In this document: positions 53,929 through 63,086 of the stretch, in pieces
How the letters are laid out: every line of letters begins with the position of its first letter
How positions within the stretch are numbered: the stretch's first letter is position 1
Source: Microbacterium sp. zg-Y818
GTDB taxonomy: Bacteria; Actinomycetota; Actinomycetes; Actinomycetales; Microbacteriaceae
Reading direction: 5' to 3'
Length of the DNA: 64,000 bases
Assembly: GCF_030246905.1 (NCBI RefSeq)
Contig: NZ_CP126741.1
Location: 310,001-374,000, forward strand
The notes under the pieces: model-generated
Told to the model about the DNA's origin: nothing
Databases searched by the model: none
The model's input: the letters and a program-made list of their open reading frames with translations, nothing else
Program-made: the position numbers and the translations under genes

Positions 53929-54884
53929 GTTCCGCCATCCTGCCCCCCGCCCCGAGCGGCGGACCCGTCGACGACAACCTCGTCGTCGACCACGAACTGC
54001 TCGCCGCCAAGACCCAGGGCGGCTTCTGGCGGGACGTGTTCCGGCGGCTGCGGCGCAACCCCACCGCCTGGATCGGCGCGGCGATCATCTTCCTCTTCGT
54101 GGCGGTGTCGGTGCTCGCGCCGTGGCTCGCCCCGTACCCCGAGACGGCGCTTCCCGGCGCCCGCTCGATCACCCCGACCTCCATCCCCGGCCCCGGCGAG
54201 ATCGCGGAGTTCCCGCTCGGGCTCGACCGCTTCGGTGGCGATGTGCTCTCCAAGCTCATCTGGGGTGCGCGGGCGTCGCTGCTCATCGGCGTGATCTCCA
54301 CGGCCTTCGGCCTCGCCGGCGGCGCGCTGCTGGGGCTCATCGCCGGCACCTTCGGCGGCTGGGTCGACAACGTCGTGATGCGCTTCGTCGACATCCTGCT
54401 GTCGGTGCCGACCCTGCTGCTGGCGGTGTCGATCGCCGCCGTGCTCGGTCAGTCGCAGCTCGCGGTGATGATCGCCATCGGAGCGTCGCAGGTGCCGATC
54501 TTCGCGCGGCTCCTGCGCGCCTCCATGCTGCAGCAGCGCTCGAGCGACTACGTGCTGTCCGCCCAGACGCTGGGCCTGGGCCGAGGCCGCATCACGATGA
54601 GCCACGTGCTGCCCAACAGCGTGGGCCCGGTCATCGTGCAGGGGACCCTGACGCTCGCCACCGCCGTCATCGACGCTGCGGCGCTGTCGTTCCTCGGCCT
54701 CGGCGGCGGGCGCCCCGAGACGGCGGAGTGGGGCCGCATGCTCACCTACGCGCAGGCCGAGCTCGCCATCGCGCCGTGGCTGGCGTTCCTCCCGGGCATC
54801 TGCATCGCCGTCACGGCGCTGGGCTTCACCCTGCTGGGCGAATCGCTCCGCGAGGCGATGGACCCCCGCACCCGGGCACGCTGA
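53925..54884 (+). CDS. Peptide ABC transporter permease, DppC type
   Basis: 319 residues: soluble N-terminus (about 1-45), the DppC-family FRRLRRNPTAWIGAAIIFLFVAVSVLAPWLAPY, LGLDRFGGDVLSKLIWGARASLLIGVIST, the EAA loop MLQQRSSDYVLSAQTLGLGRGRITMSHVLPNSVGPVIV, and a final GFTLLGESLREAMDPR. Six spans. GTG start overlapping the DppB-type stop. Forms the membrane channel with the preceding protein; the ATPase is encoded convergently downstream. Confidence 0.92.
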   Translation: MSSAILPPAPSGGPVDDNLVVDHELLAAKTQGGFWRDVFRRLRRNPTAWIGAAIIFLFVAVSVLAPWLAPYPETALPGARSITPTSIPGPGEIAEFPLGLDRFGGDVLSKLIWGARASLLIGVISTAFGLAGGALLGLIAGTFGGWVDNVVMRFVDILLSVPTLLLAVSIAAVLGQSQLAVMIAIGASQVPIFARLLRASMLQQRSSDYVLSAQTLGLGRGRITMSHVLPNSVGPVIVQGTLTLATAVIDAAALSFLGLGGGRPETAEWGRMLTYAQAELAIAPWLAFLPGICIAVTALGFTLLGESLREAMDPRTRAR

Positions 54885-54933
54885 CCCCGGTCGGGCCGGA
54901 GGCCGGCGTCCGCTCGCGCGGCATCCGCCGAGG

Positions 54934-56697
54934 TCAGACGGCGATGTCGAGCTCGTTGCCCGGGATGGATGCCAGCAGCTTGCGGGTGTACGGGTCGCGG
55001 GCGTTGGTGAAGATCTCCTCGGAGCTGGCGGCCTCCACCAGCGCGCCGTCCTTCATCACGCAGACGTAGTCGCTGATCAGGCGCACCACGGCGAGGTCGT
55101 GGGAGATGAACAGGTAGCTCTGCCCGTACTCGCGCTGCAGGTCGCCCAGCAGCGTCAGGATCTGCGCCTGCACGAGCACGTCCAGCGCCGAGACCGGCTC
55201 GTCGCACACGATGAGTTCCGGTGACAGGGCCAGCGCCCGCGCGATCGCGACGCGCTGCCGCTGGCCTCCCGACAGCTCCGCGGGGTAGCGGCGCAGCATG
55301 GACTGGGGGAGGGCGACGTCGTCCATGAGCTGCCGCACGCGGGCCGCACGGTCCTTCGCGGAACCGCGCTTGTAGAAGGTCAGCGGCTCCTCGATGATGC
55401 GCCCGATCGTGAACATCGGGTTCAGTGACGAGTACGGGTCCTGGAAGATCGGCTGCACCTTCTGGCGGAAGTCGCGCAGCTGCCGGCCCTTGAGCGAGGC
55501 GACGTCCTGCCCGTCGAAGCGGATCGACCCCGACGTCGGATCGATGACCTTCAGCACCATGCGCGCGGTCGTGGTCTTGCCCGACCCCGACTCGCCCACC
55601 ACGGCCACCGTCTCGCCGCGGGGGATCGCGAAGGAGACGTCCTTCACCGCGACGAAGTCGTCTTTGCTGCCGCGCACCGGGAAGACCTTCGTCAGGCCGT
55701 CGACCTCGAGGATGTTGTCGACAGGGGACGGGGCGCCATCGGATGCCGGGGTGCGCGGCGTCGTGGTCGCCGGGGTGCTCGTCGCCTTCGGGACGACAGT
55801 GGGCCGCGCAGTGGGGATCGGTGTCGGTCCGGTGGCCGAGCCGGGCTCGGAGCCTGCGGCATCCGGCTGCCGGAAGACCTGTGGCCGCAGGCGCACCGCC
55901 GCCACCGAGGGTGCGGCGGCGACGAGCGCCTTGGTGTACTCGGCCTGCGGGTCCTCGAGGATCTGCCGCGCCGGTCCCTGCTCGACGATGCGGCCGCGGT
56001 GCATCACGATCACGCGCGACGCCCGCTCGGCGGCGAGTCCCAGGTCGTGGGTGATGAGCATGACGGCGGTGCCGAGCTCCCCGGTCATGCGGCCGAGCTG
56101 GTCGAGGATCGTCTTCTGCACCGTGACGTCCAGTGCGCTCGTGGGCTCGTCGGCGATCAGCAGGCGCGGATTGCAGGCCAGGCCGATCGCGATGAGCGCG
56201 CGCTGGCGCATGCCGCCGGAGAACTCGTGCGGGTACTGCTTTGCGCGCTTCTCGGCGTTCGGAAGACCGGCAGCGGCGAGGGTCTCGACGACCTTGCGGT
56301 CCACATCGCTGCGGGTGGCCATGCCGTGGGCCAGCAGCGTCTCGGCGATCTGCGTGCCGATCTTCGACACCGGGTTGAGGTTGGACATCGGGTCCTGCGG
56401 CACGAGGCCGATCGACTTGCCGCGGATGTCGCGCATGACCGACTCCGACGCGCCGACCAGCTGCTGTCCGTCCAGCACGATGCTGCCCTCGGCCACGCGG
56501 CCGTTGCCTGCCAGCAGCCCGATGACCGCCATGGCCGTCGTCGACTTGCCGGAACCGGATTCACCGACGATGGCGAGGGTCTCTCCGGCGGCGAGGTCGA
56601 ACTCGACGTTCTCGACGGCACGGACGGAGCCGTCCATGGTGCGGAAGTCGACGGCGAGATCGCGGACCTGCAGCAGCGGCGCGGCATCCTGGGGCAT
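54934..56697 (-). CDS. Fused peptide ABC transporter ATPase (DppD-DppF)
   Basis: 587 residues with two complete ABC domains of the Dpp/Opp type. Domain 1: GESGSGKSTTAMAVIGLLAG, FSGGMRQRALIAIGLACNPRLLIADEPTSALD. Domain 2: GESGSGKTTTARMVLKVIDP, LSGGQRQRVAIARALALSPELIVCDEPVSALD, ending in the oligopeptide-transporter C-terminal region. A flexible Pro/Thr/Ala-rich linker of about 50 residues joins them (about 275-330), longer and more repetitive than usual. ATG 56697 is preferred to the ATG at 56706 because AGGA is spaced eight bases from it. It energises the DppBC-type permeases although transcribed from the opposite strand. Confidence 0.92.
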   Translation of the reverse strand: MPQDAAPLLQVRDLAVDFRTMDGSVRAVENVEFDLAAGETLAIVGESGSGKSTTAMAVIGLLAGNGRVAEGSIVLDGQQLVGASESVMRDIRGKSIGLVPQDPMSNLNPVSKIGTQIAETLLAHGMATRSDVDRKVVETLAAAGLPNAEKRAKQYPHEFSGGMRQRALIAIGLACNPRLLIADEPTSALDVTVQKTILDQLGRMTGELGTAVMLITHDLGLAAERASRVIVMHRGRIVEQGPARQILEDPQAEYTKALVAAAPSVAAVRLRPQVFRQPDAAGSEPGSATGPTPIPTARPTVVPKATSTPATTTPRTPASDGAPSPVDNILEVDGLTKVFPVRGSKDDFVAVKDVSFAIPRGETVAVVGESGSGKTTTARMVLKVIDPTSGSIRFDGQDVASLKGRQLRDFRQKVQPIFQDPYSSLNPMFTIGRIIEEPLTFYKRGSAKDRAARVRQLMDDVALPQSMLRRYPAELSGGQRQRVAIARALALSPELIVCDEPVSALDVLVQAQILTLLGDLQREYGQSYLFISHDLAVVRLISDYVCVMKDGALVEAASSEEIFTNARDPYTRKLLASIPGNELDIAV

Positions 56698-56751
56698 GCG
56701 GTCCATCCTGCCGTGCCCCGGGGGTGCGGCGCACTGCCCGCGCGCCAGCCT

Positions 56752-56765
56752 TTACGCACTCGTAA
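56752..56765. promoter_or_regulatory. Short palindrome upstream of the 5-oxoprolinase genes
   Basis: TTACG-CACT-CGTAA, a perfect 5+5 dyad 39 bp before the pxpA ATG, in the -35 to -50 region relative to the TACCGT (56793-56798) that precedes the ATG by six bases. A possible operator; weak because the arms are short. Confidence 0.35.
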
Positions 56766-56804
56766 CGCGCGGTGGCCCGTCGCCGCGCGCACTACCGTGG
56801 TCGC

Positions 56805-57560
56805 ATGCACGCGATCGACCTCAACGCCGATCTCGGCGAGACGGTCCGGGGCGAGCCCACGGCCGACGACGCCGCGATGTTCACCGTGGTCTCCAGCGCC
56901 AGCATCGCGTGCGGCGGTCACGCCGGAGACGACGCCTCGATGCGCGTGGCGGTGGCCGCGGCCGAAGCCGGAGCCGTCGCGGTGGGGGCGCACCCGTCGT
57001 TCCGCGACACGGCGAACTTCGGTCGCGTGCGCATCGATGTCGGCGCCGCCCAGCTGCGTGCCGACGTCACCGCGCAGCTCGACGCGCTCGCCGCGGCCGG
57101 GGCCGACATCCGGTACGTCAAGCCGCACGGCGCCCTGTAACACGCGGTGTCCGCCGAGCGGGCGGCGGCCGAGGCCGTGGCGGCATCCGTCGCCGAGCTC
57201 TCCGCGCGGCTGGGGCGGGCCGTGCCGGTGCTGGGGCTCGACGGCGAGATCGCCGTGGCCGCGGTGGCGGCAGGACTCGCGTTCGTGCGCGAGGCGTTCC
57301 TCGACCGCGGCTACCGTGCCGACGGCACGCTCGTCGCCCGCGGCGAGCCCGGAGCGCTGCTGCACGACGCCGCGGAGGTCGCCGAGCGCGCGGTGCGCCT
57401 CGCCGTCGAGGGGACGGTGGTGGCCGTCGACGGCACGGTGGTGGTGACCGATGCCGCGTCGCTCTGCGTCCACGGCGACTCTCCGGGCGCGGTGGCCATG
57501 GCCCTCGCCGCGCGACGGGCGCTCACCGCCGAAGGCGTGGCGGTGCGCGCGCCGTGGTGA
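56805..57560 (+). pseudogene. pxpA: 5-oxoprolinase subunit PxpA (LamB/YcsF), interrupted by an in-frame stop
   Basis: LamB/YcsF family: MHAIDLNADLGETVRG with the family DLNADLGE, SASIACGGHAGD, VGAHPSFRDTANFGR and YVKPHGAL. The next codon should be Tyr (KPHGALY in the family), but TAA stands at 57138-57140. The same frame continues without indels: HAVSAERAAAEAVAASV, VPVLGLDGEIAVAAV, LAFVREAFLDRGYRADGTLVARGEPGALL, CVHGDSPGAVAMALAARRAL, to TGA 57558-57560. Restored length is about 250, normal for PxpA. One base (TAC to TAA) explains everything, so a recent nonsense mutation or a sequencing error is likely; re-initiation at GTG 57147 could give a separate C-terminal fragment. Overlaps pxpB by 4 bp. 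Confidence 0.88.
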
Positions 57561-59134
57561 GCCCGCCGCGTATCCTTCCCTTCGGCCGGGCGGCGCTGTT
57601 GGCCGAGGTCGATTCCCCCTCCGCCGCCCGCGACCTGCACGCCCGGCTTCACGCGTCCCGCCCCGCCGGCGTCGTCGACGTCGTGCCCGCGGCGCGCACC
57701 GTGCTCGTGCAGGTGGACCCGGCGGTGCTGTCGCTCGCGGCGGCCCGCACGTGGATCGCCCACGCGCCGCCGGCTCCGACCGCGACGGTGGATGCCGGTG
57801 AGGTCGTGGTGCCGATCCGGTACGACGGCCCCGACCTCGCCGAGACCGCCGAGGCCCTGGGCGTCACCGTGGACGAAGTCGTGCGCCGCCACCGCGAGGC
57901 GAGGTGGACGGTCGCGTTCACCGGCTTCGCGCCGGGCTTCGGCTACCTCGTCAGCGACGACTGGCCCTTCGACGTGCCGCGACTGCCGACGCCGCGCACG
58001 CGGGTGCCCGCGGGCAGCGTCGGGCTGGCCGGCGGCTTCTCGGGCGCCTACCCCCGCGCGACACCCGGCGGATGGCGCATCATCGGCCACACCGACGCGA
58101 CGCTGTTCGACCCCGCCGCGGCATCCCCCGTGCTCCTGACGCCCGGTCGCCGCGTGCGCTTCGCCCCCGCCGCCCCCGCCCCGTCGCTGAAACCGCATCC
58201 GGTGGCCGAGACAGCGGAAACTTCCCCACGCCTCGGCCGTCAGATGCGGTCTCACGGGGAGCCGGCCGCCGTGGAAGTCGTGGCGCCTGGCCCGCTCGCG
58301 ACCCTGCAGGACCTGGGACGTCCGGGTCACGCGGCCGAGGGCATCGCCCGCTCGGGCGCCGCCGACCGCGGGGCGCTGCGCACCGCGAACCGGCTGGTCG
58401 GAGGCGACGAGCGCGCCGCGGCGATCGAGGTGACGATGGGTGGATGCCGGCTGCGCGCCGCCCGCGACCTCGTCGCCGTGGTCACCGGCGCGTGGGGCCC
58501 GATCGCGGTGGCCGGGCGCGCCGTTGACCCGTACGTGCCTTTCCCGTGGCCGGCGGGCGAAGAGCTGCACGTCGAACGGTTCACGGCCGGGGCGCGGGCG
58601 TACCTCGCGGTGCGGGGCGGGTTCGACGGCCCCCGGGTGGCCGGCTCCCGGTCGACGGACGTGCTCGCCGGGCTGGGACCGGCCCCGCTCGCCGCGGGCG
58701 ACGTGCTCGCGCTCGCCGCGGACGCCGCCGGCGACATCCCGCCGCTGGACCTGCATCCGTGGGGGCCGCCCCCAGCCGGGGTGCTCGAGCTCGACCTCGC
58801 GCCCGGCCCCCGCGCCGACTGGTTCGCGCCGACGGCGCTTCACACCCTGTACGAGACCACCTGGACCGTCACCGCCGATGCCGACCGCGTCGGCATCCGC
58901 CTCGACGGACCCGCCCTTGCCCGCCTGCGTTCGGGGGAGCTCCCCAGCGAGGCCATGGTGCCCGGCGCTCTGCAGGTGCCTCCGGGCGGGCGCCCCACGA
59001 TCCTCGGCGTCGACGGCCCGGTCACCGGCGGTTACCCCGTCATCGCCGTCGCGACGGATGCCGCCCTCGACGCCCTCGCCCAGGCCCTGCCGGGCCGCCA
59101 GGTGCGCTTCCGGCACGCGCGCCCCGTCCGCTGA
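57557..59134 (+). CDS. pxpBC: Fused 5-oxoprolinase subunits PxpB-PxpC (KipI-KipA)
   Basis: 525 residues. The PxpB half (about 1-205) has ILPFGRAALLAEVDS at the start, WTVAFTGFAPGFGYLVSDDW, and PRLPTPRTRVPAGSVGLAGGFSGAYPRATPGGWRIIGHT. The PxpC half (about 235-525) begins VEVVAPGPLATLQDLGRPGHAAEGIARSGAADRGALRTANRLVGG and contains AYLAVRGGFDGPRVAGSRSTD and the final GGRPTILGVDGPVTGGYPVIAVATDAALDALAQALPG. With PxpA this complex hydrolyses 5-oxoproline to glutamate using ATP. GTG start overlapping the pxpA frame end. The linker (about 211-233) is encoded by a nested palindrome, which may have created the fusion. Confidence 0.9.
   Translation: MSPPRILPFGRAALLAEVDSPSAARDLHARLHASRPAGVVDVVPAARTVLVQVDPAVLSLAAARTWIAHAPPAPTATVDAGEVVVPIRYDGPDLAETAEALGVTVDEVVRRHREARWTVAFTGFAPGFGYLVSDDWPFDVPRLPTPRTRVPAGSVGLAGGFSGAYPRATPGGWRIIGHTDATLFDPAAASPVLLTPGRRVRFAPAAPAPSLKPHPVAETAETSPRLGRQMRSHGEPAAVEVVAPGPLATLQDLGRPGHAAEGIARSGAADRGALRTANRLVGGDERAAAIEVTMGGCRLRAARDLVAVVTGAWGPIAVAGRAVDPYVPFPWPAGEELHVERFTAGARAYLAVRGGFDGPRVAGSRSTDVLAGLGPAPLAAGDVLALAADAAGDIPPLDLHPWGPPPAGVLELDLAPGPRADWFAPTALHTLYETTWTVTADADRVGIRLDGPALARLRSGELPSEAMVPGALQVPPGGRPTILGVDGPVTGGYPVIAVATDAALDALAQALPGRQVRFRHARPVR
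58188..58254. repeat. Nested palindrome inside pxpBC, encoding the domain linker
   Basis: Outer arms TGAAACCGCATC (58188-58199) and GATGCGGTCTCA (58243-58254) match at 11 of 12 positions. Inner arms GGCCGAG (58204-58210) and CTCGGCC (58232-58238) are perfect, and the centre has GGAA-AC-TTCC. Inter-arm spacers are four bases on both sides. The element is in frame and encodes the stretch between the PxpB and PxpC domains. Confidence 0.65.
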
Positions 59135-59158
59135 CGGGCGCTTCCCCCGCGCCCCGCC

Positions 59159-59223
59159 ACAGGAGACCTCCCCGGCACAGGACGCATGCCGCCAGAACGT
59201 CCTGTTTGCGCGATATCTCCTGT
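59159..59223. repeat. Nested inverted repeat, ACAGGA/TCCTGT type, copy 2 (well preserved)
   Basis: ACAGGAGA (59159-59166) and TCTCCTGT (59216-59223) form the perfect outer pair; ACAGGACG (59177-59184) and CGTCCTGT (59198-59205) the perfect inner pair. Spacers between inner and outer arms are 10 bases on each side and half-site distances are 18/21/18, identical to the copy at 16058. It could fold as a long hairpin and terminate pxpBC transcription. Confidence 0.8.
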
Positions 59224-59336
59224 TCCGAGCGCAACCCCGGCGCCTGACATCCAGCCGGACACCAGGTTCACCCCCCAGAATCAGAGGGATGCCGCGCGGT
59301 TATACCGCAGCATGCACACCTCGTCAAGAATCCGGC

Positions 59337-59365
59337 TGGACATGGCGCGTCGTGCGGCATATAGT
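59337..59365 (+). promoter_or_regulatory. Predicted rpoB-rpoC promoter
   Basis: -35 TGGACA (59337-59342) and -10 TATAGT (59360-59365) with a 17-bp spacer, the best consensus promoter in the window. The start site would be near 59372, leaving a leader of about 155 bases before rpoB. Confidence 0.7.
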
Positions 59366-59444
59366 TGTTCTTTGCGCTCCCTTCCCCTTGCCCTCATATG
59401 GTGGTCGGCTGTGCCTGCGTTCCCCCGCTTCACCGCGGCGTGCG

Positions 59445-59488
59445 GTCGTCAGGCTTCGGGATTCGAGGGGAGCACTCCACCTGACGAC
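59445..59488 (+). promoter_or_regulatory. Inverted repeat in the rpoB leader
   Basis: GTCGTCAGG (59445-59453) and CCTGACGAC (59480-59488) are a perfect 9-bp inverted repeat with a 26-base loop, ending about 28 bases before GGAGGT, the rpoB ribosome-binding site. A possible regulatory hairpin of the leader; no terminator T-tract. Confidence 0.45.
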
Positions 59489-59529
59489 AAGGAAAACGAG
59501 CCCTTCCCGGGCCCACGGAGGTAATCCCC

Positions 59530-62500
59530 TTGGCTGCTGCGCGCAACGCATCCAACCCCACCACCAACCTCAAGAACGGACGCGGCGCATCCCGCCTGTC
59601 GTTCGCGAAGATCTCCGACACGCTGGAGGTCCCCGACCTCCTGGCGCTTCAGACGGAGTCCTTCGACTGGCTCGTCGGCAACGACGCCTGGAAGGCCCGC
59701 GTCGCCGACGCGCAGGCCCAGGGCCGCACCGATGTCCCCGAGATCAGCGGTCTGGAGGAGATCTTCGAGGAGATCTCGCCGATCGAGGACCTCGGCGAGA
59801 CGATGCAGCTGTCGTTCACGAACCCGTATCTCGAGCCCGAGAAGTACTCGATCGAGGAGTGCAAGGAGCGCGGCAAGACGTACGCCGCCCCGCTGTACGT
59901 CGAGGCCGAGTTCATGAACCACCTCACCGGTGAGATCAAGACCCAGACCGTCTTCATGGGCGACTTCCCCCTGCAGACCGGCAAGGGCACGTTCATCATC
60001 AACGGCACCGAGCGCGTCGTCGTCTCGCAGCTCGTGCGTTCGCCGGGTGTCTACTTCGACAAGACGCCCGACAAGACGTCCGACAAGGACATCGTCTCCG
60101 CTCGTGTCATCCCCAGCCGCGGTGCCTGGCTCGAGTTCGAGATCGACAAGCGCGACCAGGTCGGCGTGCGCATCGACCGCAAGCGCAAGCAGTCCGTCAC
60201 GGTGTTCCTGAAGGCCCTCGGCCTTTCCAGCGAGGACATCATGGCGGAGTTCGCCGGGTTCGACTCCATCGAGGAGACGCTGTCCAAGGACACGATCCTC
60301 ACGAAGGAAGACGCCCTCCGCGACATCTACCGCAAGCTCCGTCCGGGCGAGCAGGTCGCCGCCGAAGCCGCCCGCGCGCTGCTGGACAACTTCTACTTCA
60401 ACTCCAAGCGCTACGACCTGGCGAAGGTCGGTCGCTACAAGATCAACCAGAAGCTGGGCCTGGACAAGCCGCTGAGCGACTCGGTGCTGACCGTCGACGA
60501 CATCGTCGCGACGATCAAGTACCTCGTGCGCCTGCACCGCGGTGACGCCACGTTCGACGGCATCCGCAATGGCCAGCCCGCCGAGATCCGTCTCGACGTC
60601 GACGACATCGACAACTTCGGCAACCGTCGCATCCGCGCGGTCGGCGAGCTCATCCAGAACCAGGTCCGCACCGGTCTGTCGCGCATGGAGCGCGTCGTCC
60701 GCGAGCGCATGACCACGCAGGACATCGAGGCGATCACGCCGCAGACCCTGATCAACGTGCGCCCCGTCGTCGCCGCGATCAAGGAGTTCTTCGGCACGTC
60801 GCAGCTGTCGCAGTTCATGGACCAGAACAACCCGCTCGCAGGGCTCACCCACAAGCGCCGCCTGTCGGCGCTGGGCCCCGGCGGTCTGTCCCGTGAGCGT
60901 GCCGGCGTCGAGGTCCGTGACGTCCACCCCTCGCACTACGGCCGCATGTGCCCGATCGAGACCCCGGAAGGCCCGAACATCGGCCTGATCGGCTCGCTCG
61001 CGTCGTTCGCCCGCATCAACGCGTTCGGCTTCATCGAGACGCCGTACCGCAAGGTCGTCGATGGCCGGGTCACCGACCAGATCGACTACCTCACCGCCAG
61101 CGAGGAGAGCGACTACATCGTCGCCCAGGCCGGTGTGGAGCTCGAGGAAGACGGCGCCTTCGCCGACGAGCGCGTGCTCGCCCGTCGCGGTCAGGGTGGC
61201 GAGGTCGACCTGTTCCCCGCCGACGAGATCGGCTACATGGACGTCTCGCCGCGCCAGATGGTGTCGGTCGCGACGTCGCTCATCCCCTTCCTCGAGCACG
61301 ACGACGCGAACCGCGCCCTCATGGGTGCGAACATGCAGCGTCAGGCCGTCCCGCTGCTGCGCAGCGAGTCGCCCGTCGTCGGAACCGGTATGGAGGGCTA
61401 CGCGGCCATCGACGCCGGTGACGTCGTCACCGCCGAGAAGTCCGGCGTGGTCATGGAGGTTTCGGCCGACGTCGTGACCGTGCAGCTGGACGAGGGCGGC
61501 ACGCAGGACTACTTCCTGCGCAAGTTCGACCGCTCCAACCAGGGCACCAGCTACAACCAGCGCGTCATCGTCTCGGCGGGCGACCGCATCGAGGCCGGCG
61601 AGGTCATCGCCGACGGCCCGGCGACGGAGAACGGCGAGCTCGCGCTCGGCAAGAACCTCCTCGTCGCGTTCATGACGTGGGAGGGTCACAACTTCGAGGA
61701 CGCGATCATCCTCAGCCAGGACCTGGTGAAGGACGACACCCTCTCCTCGATCCACATCGAGGAGTACGAGGTCGACGCCCGCGACACGAAGCTGGGCAAG
61801 GAGGAGATCACCCGTGACCTCCCCAACGTCAGCCCCGAGCTGCTGAAGGACCTCGACGAGCGCGGCATCGTCCGCATCGGCGCCGAGGTCCGCCCCGGCG
61901 ACATCCTCGTCGGCAAGGTCACGCCCAAGGGCGAGACCGAGCTGAGCGCCGAGGAGCGTCTGCTGCGCGCGATCTTCAACGAGAAGAGCCGCGAGGTGCG
62001 CGACACGTCGCTGAAGGTTCCCCACGGCGAGCAGGGCACGATCATCGCCGTCAAGGAGTTCAACGCCGAGGACGGCGACGACGAGCTCGGCTCGGGCGTC
62101 AACCGCCGGGTCGTGGTCTACATCGCCCAGAAGCGCAAGATCACCGAGGGTGACAAGCTCGCCGGCCGTCACGGCAACAAGGGCGTCATCGCGAAGATCC
62201 TCCCCGTCGAGGACATGCCGTTCCTGGCGGACGGCACGCCCGTGCAGGTCGTGCTGAACCCGCTCGGCATCCCCGGTCGAATGAACTTCGGCCAGGTGCT
62301 CGAGCTTCACCTCGGCTGGATCGCCCAGCAGGGCTGGAAGGTCGAGGGCACCCCGGAGTGGGCAGCCAACCTGCCGCAGGAGGCCTTCGAGGCAGCCCCC
62401 GGCACGAAGGTCGCCACCCCGGTGTTCGACGGTGCGTTCGAGCAGGAGATCGCGGGTCTGCTGGATTCGACCCTGGTCAACCGCGACGGCGAGCGTCTCA

Positions 62501-63030
62501 TCGACTCCACCGGAAAGACGCTGCTGTTCGACGGCCGCTCCGGAGAGCCGTTCCCCGCCCCGATCTCGGTCGGGTACATGTACATCCTGAAGCTGCACCA
62601 CCTCGTGGACGACAAGATCCACGCGCGCTCCACCGGCCCGTACTCGATGATCACGCAGCAGCCGCTGGGTGGTAAGGCACAGTTCGGTGGCCAGCGCTTC
62701 GGTGAGATGGAGGTGTGGGCCCTCGAGGCCTACGGCGCCGCCTACGCGCTGCAGGAGCTCCTCACGATCAAGTCCGACGACATCGTGGGCCGCGTCAAGG
62801 TCTACGAGGCGATCGTCAAGGGCGAGAACATCCAGGAGCCCGGCATCCCCGAGTCCTTCAAGGTTCTGATGAAGGAGATGCAGTCGCTCTGCCTGAACGT
62901 CGAGGTCCTCTCGGCAGACGGCACGGCGGTCAATCTCCGCGACGGCGACGACGAGGCGTTCCGCGCCGCGGAGGAGCTCGGAATCAACATCTCCACCCGG
63001 TTCGAGTCGACGTCGATCGACGAGATCTGA
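59530..63030 (+). CDS. rpoB: DNA-directed RNA polymerase beta subunit
   Basis: 1166 residues, the actinobacterial length. The start is TTG at 59530 ([16 protein letters not shown]) with GGAGGT eight bases upstream. The rifampicin-resistance region is intact and of susceptible type: [17 protein letters not shown] and [14 protein letters not shown] (about 422-455), with the usual Asp, His and Ser. Other landmarks: [25 protein letters not shown], the [14 protein letters not shown] active-site region and the C-terminal clamp-binding [27 protein letters not shown]. Core subunit of RNA polymerase; transcribed with rpoC, 71 bp downstream, from the promoter at 59337. Confidence 0.99.
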   Translation: MAAARNASNPTTNLKNGRGASRLSFAKISDTLEVPDLLALQTESFDWLVGNDAWKARVADAQAQGRTDVPEISGLEEIFEEISPIEDLGETMQLSFTNPYLEPEKYSIEECKERGKTYAAPLYVEAEFMNHLTGEIKTQTVFMGDFPLQTGKGTFIINGTERVVVSQLVRSPGVYFDKTPDKTSDKDIVSARVIPSRGAWLEFEIDKRDQVGVRIDRKRKQSVTVFLKALGLSSEDIMAEFAGFDSIEETLSKDTILTKEDALRDIYRKLRPGEQVAAEAARALLDNFYFNSKRYDLAKVGRYKINQKLGLDKPLSDSVLTVDDIVATIKYLVRLHRGDATFDGIRNGQPAEIRLDVDDIDNFGNRRIRAVGELIQNQVRTGLSRMERVVRERMTTQDIEAITPQTLINVRPVVAAIKEFFGTSQLSQFMDQNNPLAGLTHKRRLSALGPGGLSRERAGVEVRDVHPSHYGRMCPIETPEGPNIGLIGSLASFARINAFGFIETPYRKVVDGRVTDQIDYLTASEESDYIVAQAGVELEEDGAFADERVLARRGQGGEVDLFPADEIGYMDVSPRQMVSVATSLIPFLEHDDANRALMGANMQRQAVPLLRSESPVVGTGMEGYAAIDAGDVVTAEKSGVVMEVSADVVTVQLDEGGTQDYFLRKFDRSNQGTSYNQRVIVSAGDRIEAGEVIADGPATENGELALGKNLLVAFMTWEGHNFEDAIILSQDLVKDDTLSSIHIEEYEVDARDTKLGKEEITRDLPNVSPELLKDLDERGIVRIGAEVRPGDILVGKVTPKGETELSAEERLLRAIFNEKSREVRDTSLKVPHGEQGTIIAVKEFNAEDGDDELGSGVNRRVVVYIAQKRKITEGDKLAGRHGNKGVIAKILPVEDMPFLADGTPVQVVLNPLGIPGRMNFGQVLELHLGWIAQQGWKVEGTPEWAANLPQEAFEAAPGTKVATPVFDGAFEQEIAGLLDSTLVNRDGERLIDSTGKTLLFDGRSGEPFPAPISVGYMYILKLHHLVDDKIHARSTGPYSMITQQPLGGKAQFGGQRFGEMEVWALEAYGAAYALQELLTIKSDDIVGRVKVYEAIVKGENIQEPGIPESFKVLMKEMQSLCLNVEVLSADGTAVNLRDGDDEAFRAAEELGINISTRFESTSIDEI

Positions 63031-63042
63031 CCCGGACGATCC

Positions 63043-63067
63043 CGAGGGGCCGCCCTGCGGCCCCTCG
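63043..63067 (+). terminator. Perfect 11-bp hairpin between rpoB and rpoC
   Basis: CGAGGGGCCGC and GCGGCCCCTCG form a perfect 11-bp stem with a three-base loop (CCT), 13 bases after the rpoB stop. No T-tract follows, so it is either a weak (attenuating) terminator or an RNA-processing/stability site; rpoC must still be transcribed through it. Confidence 0.6.
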
Positions 63068-63086
63068 ATCACCGAAAACTTTCTGA

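Larger units (their letters stand above)
59135..59529 (+). other. Intergenic region pxpBC to rpoB (395 bp)
   Basis: Contains, in order, a nested inverted repeat (59159-59223), a good vegetative-type promoter (59337-59365) and a roughly 155-base rpoB leader with a 9-bp inverted repeat (59445-59488). No coding is supported; a short open frame from 59186 lacks a ribosome-binding site and runs through the promoter. Confidence 0.7.

Noticed and set aside
56772..56804. GTG start 11 codons upstream of the pxpA ATG
   Set aside because: The family N-terminus begins at the ATG (AIDLNADLGE), and the extra codons overlap the predicted promoter.
63043..63067. rpoB-rpoC hairpin as a full transcription terminator
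   Set aside because: No T-rich tail, and rpoC has no visible promoter of its own; kept only as a possible attenuator or processing site.
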